Part shown: piece by piece, positions 61,586 through 64,000 of the stretch | Layout of the letters: every line of letters starts with the position of its first letter | Position numbering within the stretch: position 1 is the stretch's first letter | Source: Corynebacterium canis | Lineage (GTDB): Bacteria > Actinomycetota > Actinomycetes > Mycobacteriales > Mycobacteriaceae | Direction: 5' to 3' | Length of the DNA: 64,000 bases | NCBI RefSeq assembly: GCF_030408595.1 | Contig: NZ_CP047080.1 | Location: forward strand, 1,881,247 to 1,945,246 | Made by a program: the position numbers and the translations under genes | Notes under the pieces: model-generated | What the model was told of the DNA's origin: nothing | Database searches by the model: none | What the model saw: only the letters and a program-made list of their open reading frames with translations

Positions 61586-63567
61586 TGCGACGCAAACTCA
61601 CAACCGAACTGGAAAGCAAGGCCGGCGGCCGGTTTACCCAGCTGCGCAAGCTGCCCATCGCCTCCAAGATCGCATTGTTCTTCCTTTCGCTGGTGGTGCT
61701 GTTGGCGGTGTTTGCCCCACTGATCGCCCAATACGATCCCCTGGCCTCCGGCCCGCCGGTAGTCCCACCCAGCGGCGAACATTGGTTCGGCACCGATGCG
61801 ATCGGCCGCGACGTGTTCGCACGCGTGGCCTACGGCGCCCGCTCCTCCCTGGTGATCGGCCTGTGCGCCACCGCCGCCGCCCTCGTGGTCGCAGCGGTCC
61901 TAGGCTCCATCGCGGCCACCGCCGGCAAGGCCGTCTCCGAGGTGCTTATGCGCATCCTGGACATCATTATGTCCTTCCCCGGCATCGCGCTCGCAGCTGT
62001 GTTCGTGGCCGTGTGGGGCAACGCCCTGCCGGTGCTAGTGTTGGCCATCGGCTTCCTCTACGTCCCGCAGCTATCCCGCGTGGTGCGCGCCAATGTGATT
62101 AGCGCCTTCGGCGAGGACTACGTCTCCGCCTCCCGCGTGATCGGTGCCTCCACCGCGCACATCCTGATCAAACACGTGGCCAGAAACTGCCTGGCCCCCA
62201 TCGCGGTGTTCGCCACGGTACTGGTCGCTGACGCCATTGTGTTCGAGGCGTCGCTAAGCTTTATCAATGCAGGCGTGAAGCCGCCGAACCCATCGTGGGG
62301 CAATATTCTGGCGGACGGCAAGCAGCTGCTGCTTTCGGGCGCGTGGTGGCCCACGTTCTTCCCCGGCCTGATGATCCTGCTCACGGTGCTCGCGCTCAAT
62401 ATCCTGGCGGAGGGGCTTACGGACGCGTTGGCCGCCCCTGCGGTGAAGCCAAGCGCGGCGTCGAAACCCGAAAACGAAACCGTGACCGAAGAAAACACAC
62501 TCGGACAAACTTCCGAAGAGCAAGCGCGCGCCTCGCTCAATGCCTCGCTGGCAGCGCTGGCCGAAGCGGAGGCGGAAAGCAACCGTCGGCTGGTGTACTC
62601 GGACACCGCCGAGCCGCTGATCGAGGTGAAAGACTTCTCTATCGCCTTCCCCAATGCGCACGGCGATGTCAAGATCGTGGACAATGTCAGCTTTAACGTA
62701 CGCCCTGGCGAAACCATGGGCCTGGTCGGCGAATCCGGCTGCGGTAAATCCATCACCGCGATGGCCATTATGGGGCTACTGCCCAAGACCGCCATGATGA
62801 GCGGACAGGTGCTGTATAACGGGCGTGACCTGCTAAAACTCACCCCGGAAGAGCACAATGCATTGCGCGGGCACGAGATCGCAATGATCTACCAGGACGC
62901 GCTGAGCGCGCTCAACCCCTCAATGCTGATTCGTACACAGATGCGGCAACTCACGCGGCGCGGCGGCAAACGCACCGCGGAAGAATTGCTGGAATTGGTG
63001 GGCTTGGATCCCGAGCGCACGCTGCGTTCCTACCCGCACGAGCTGTCCGGCGGGCAGCGGCAACGCGTGCTTATCGCCATGGCGTTGACCCGCAACCCGC
63101 GCCTGCTGATCGCCGACGAACCCACCACAGCGCTCGACGTGACGGTGCAGCACCAGGTGGTGGAGCTGCTGAACGAGCTGCGCGAAAAGCTTGGATTCGC
63201 AATGATTTTCGTCTCGCACGATCTCGCACTGGTGGGCCGTTTGGCGCACAAAATTACGGTGATGTACGCGGGCCAGGTCGTGGAGCAAGGCGCCACCTCC
63301 GAATTGCTGACGAACCCGCGCCACGAATACACCCGCGGCCTGCTCGGCTCGGTGCTATCCATCGAGGCGGGCGTGGATCGGCTGTACCAGGTGCCGGGCA
63401 CGGTGCCCTCGCCGCGTGAGTTCGTCGACGGCGACCGCTTTGCCCCCCGTTCTAGCCACCCGAATGTTGGCCTGCACGAGAAACCGAAAATGCGGCACAT
63501 CGAGGGCACCACGCACTCCTATGCCGCCACCGATGAGCTGCTGCAAGTACTTGGAGAATCGTCATGA
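61585..63567 (+). CDS. siaG: fused ABC permease (C type) and ATPase
   Basis: In this 660-residue protein, residues 1-285 form an OppC/DppC-like permease with six helices ([23 protein letters not shown] region [30 protein letters not shown]). Residues about 285-345 are a charged Ala/Glu-rich linker, and the rest is an OppD-like ATPase: Walker A GESGCGKS at about 382-389, signature LSGGQRQRV, Walker [19 protein letters not shown], and the peptide-ATPase C-terminus ([11 protein letters not shown]). The fusion couples one pore subunit to one motor subunit. It overlaps siaI by 4 nt. Confidence 0.88.
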   Translation: MRRKLTTELESKAGGRFTQLRKLPIASKIALFFLSLVVLLAVFAPLIAQYDPLASGPPVVPPSGEHWFGTDAIGRDVFARVAYGARSSLVIGLCATAAALVVAAVLGSIAATAGKAVSEVLMRILDIIMSFPGIALAAVFVAVWGNALPVLVLAIGFLYVPQLSRVVRANVISAFGEDYVSASRVIGASTAHILIKHVARNCLAPIAVFATVLVADAIVFEASLSFINAGVKPPNPSWGNILADGKQLLLSGAWWPTFFPGLMILLTVLALNILAEGLTDALAAPAVKPSAASKPENETVTEENTLGQTSEEQARASLNASLAALAEAEAESNRRLVYSDTAEPLIEVKDFSIAFPNAHGDVKIVDNVSFNVRPGETMGLVGESGCGKSITAMAIMGLLPKTAMMSGQVLYNGRDLLKLTPEEHNALRGHEIAMIYQDALSALNPSMLIRTQMRQLTRRGGKRTAEELLELVGLDPERTLRSYPHELSGGQRQRVLIAMALTRNPRLLIADEPTTALDVTVQHQVVELLNELREKLGFAMIFVSHDLALVGRLAHKITVMYAGQVVEQGATSELLTNPRHEYTRGLLGSVLSIEAGVDRLYQVPGTVPSPREFVDGDRFAPRSSHPNVGLHEKPKMRHIEGTTHSYAATDELLQVLGESS

Positions 63568-64000
63568 GCGAGCGCACCCCCATCATCGAAGTCATCGACG
63601 GCAACGTTGTGCACAAAACGCGCACCGGAAAACTCTTTCGACCGGACACGGTGCACGCCAACAAGGAGATCAATTTCCGCGCCTACCGCGACGAAGTGGT
63701 GGGGCTGGTCGGCGAATCCGGCTGCGGCAAGTCCACGCTCGCCCGCGTCATGGTCGGCCTGCAACCGCTGACCAAGGGCACGATCCTGTTTAAAGGCAAG
63801 CCGCTGCATCACCGCGGGCCGCAACGCCGCGAGCTGGGAAAGTCTGTTTCCGTGGTGTTTCAAGACCCCGCCACCTCGCTGAACCCGCGCATGAGCGTGC
63901 GCGATCAATTGCTGGATCCGCTGCGCGTGCACCACGTAGGCACCCCCACCGAACAGGAAAAACGCGTGCGCGACCTGGTGAGTCTGGTGGGCTTGCCGCA
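63564..64000 (+). CDS. siaI: ABC transporter ATPase, cut by the window edge
   Basis: The frame is open from ATG 63564 to the end of the window, about 145 codons, starting [20 protein letters not shown]. It has Walker [19 protein letters not shown] and the OppF-like VFQDPATSLNPRMSVRDQL Q-loop region. This is the second (F-type) ATPase of the importer, complementing the one fused in SiaG. The signature and Walker B motifs lie beyond the edge. Its start overlaps the siaG stop (ATGA). Confidence 0.88.
   Translation, partial: MSERTPIIEVIDGNVVHKTRTGKLFRPDTVHANKEINFRAYRDEVVGLVGESGCGKSTLARVMVGLQPLTKGTILFKGKPLHHRGPQRRELGKSVSVVFQDPATSLNPRMSVRDQLLDPLRVHHVGTPTEQEKRVRDLVSLVGLP

Overview
The window is chromosomal DNA of a high-GC, mycolic-acid-type actinobacterium, almost certainly a Corynebacterium. 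The evidence is gene content and gene order: dapF-miaA, a DUF349 protein, miaB, gluABCD, recX-recA, bioYMN, pspA-clgR-cinA-pgsA, terC, ftsK, rnj-dapA-thyX-dapB, pnp, rpsO, ribF, truB, rbfA, infB, ylxR, nusA and rimP follow the same order that I recall for C. glutamicum and its relatives. The species cannot be fixed from sequence reading alone. No tRNA, rRNA, CRISPR array, transposase or phage gene was recognised.

Layout. 1-6.3 kb: lysine/peptidoglycan (dapF) and tRNA modification (miaA, miaB) genes with two conserved proteins of unknown role. 6.4-9.7 kb: a complete glutamate ABC importer (gluABCD). 9.7-11.8 kb: recX-recA with a candidate LexA box, and a DUF3046 protein. 11.8-13.7 kb: the biotin ECF transporter bioYMN. 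14.5-17.3 kb: envelope stress genes (pspA, clgR), cinA, pgsA and a YciI-like protein. 17.3-18.5 kb: a TerC-family membrane protein behind what looks like a yybP-ykoY manganese riboswitch. 18.5-26.5 kb: ftsK, a TIGR03085 protein, rnj, dapA, thyX, dapB. 26.7-32.3 kb: a galactose module of Na+ symporter, small membrane protein, galT and galK, with a divergently placed LacI-type regulator region and a symmetrical operator. 32.5-41 kb: a membrane-anchored unknown, pnp, a CPBP protease, rpsO, ribF, truB and a phosphopantetheinyl transferase. 41-51 kb: the metallophosphatase, MATE, DHH phosphoesterase and rbfA run, a PAP2 phosphatase, then infB, ylxR, nusA and rimP. 51-64 kb: a lipoprotein, then a sialic-acid/amino-sugar island with nanR, the catabolic operon nanA-nanK-nanE-nagA-nagB, and a divergent ABC importer (siaEFG and the start of siaI) that runs off the right edge.

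How the genes work together. The nan/nag genes give an uninterrupted route from imported N-acetylneuraminate to fructose 6-phosphate: NanA releases ManNAc, NanK phosphorylates it, NanE epimerises it to GlcNAc-6-P, NagA deacetylates it and NagB deaminates it. The gal genes import galactose and start the Leloir pathway; galE and galM are not in the window. The rimP-nusA-ylxR-infB, rbfA, pnp and rpsO genes form the usual translation/RNA-decay neighbourhood.

The most unusual content is non-coding. Four intergenic blocks (about 3.36-3.98, 13.8-14.3, 45.46-46.04 and 51.9-53.1 kb) are built from two alternating repeat modules. One is a roughly 180-bp element with about 27-bp terminal inverted repeats (MITE-like, seven copies). 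The other is a roughly 85-bp long-hairpin module (seven copies). Short tandem arrays of a GGTTGTG-GCAACC dyad accompany them. A second, unrelated pair of 152-bp direct repeats with internal hairpins flanks an orphan stretch at 37.1-37.8 kb. Several genes (gluA, bioY, the yciI-like gene, the CPBP gene, truB and the lipoprotein gene at 51.07 kb) have a -10-like hexamer ending 7-8 nt before the start codon, as expected for leaderless mRNAs.
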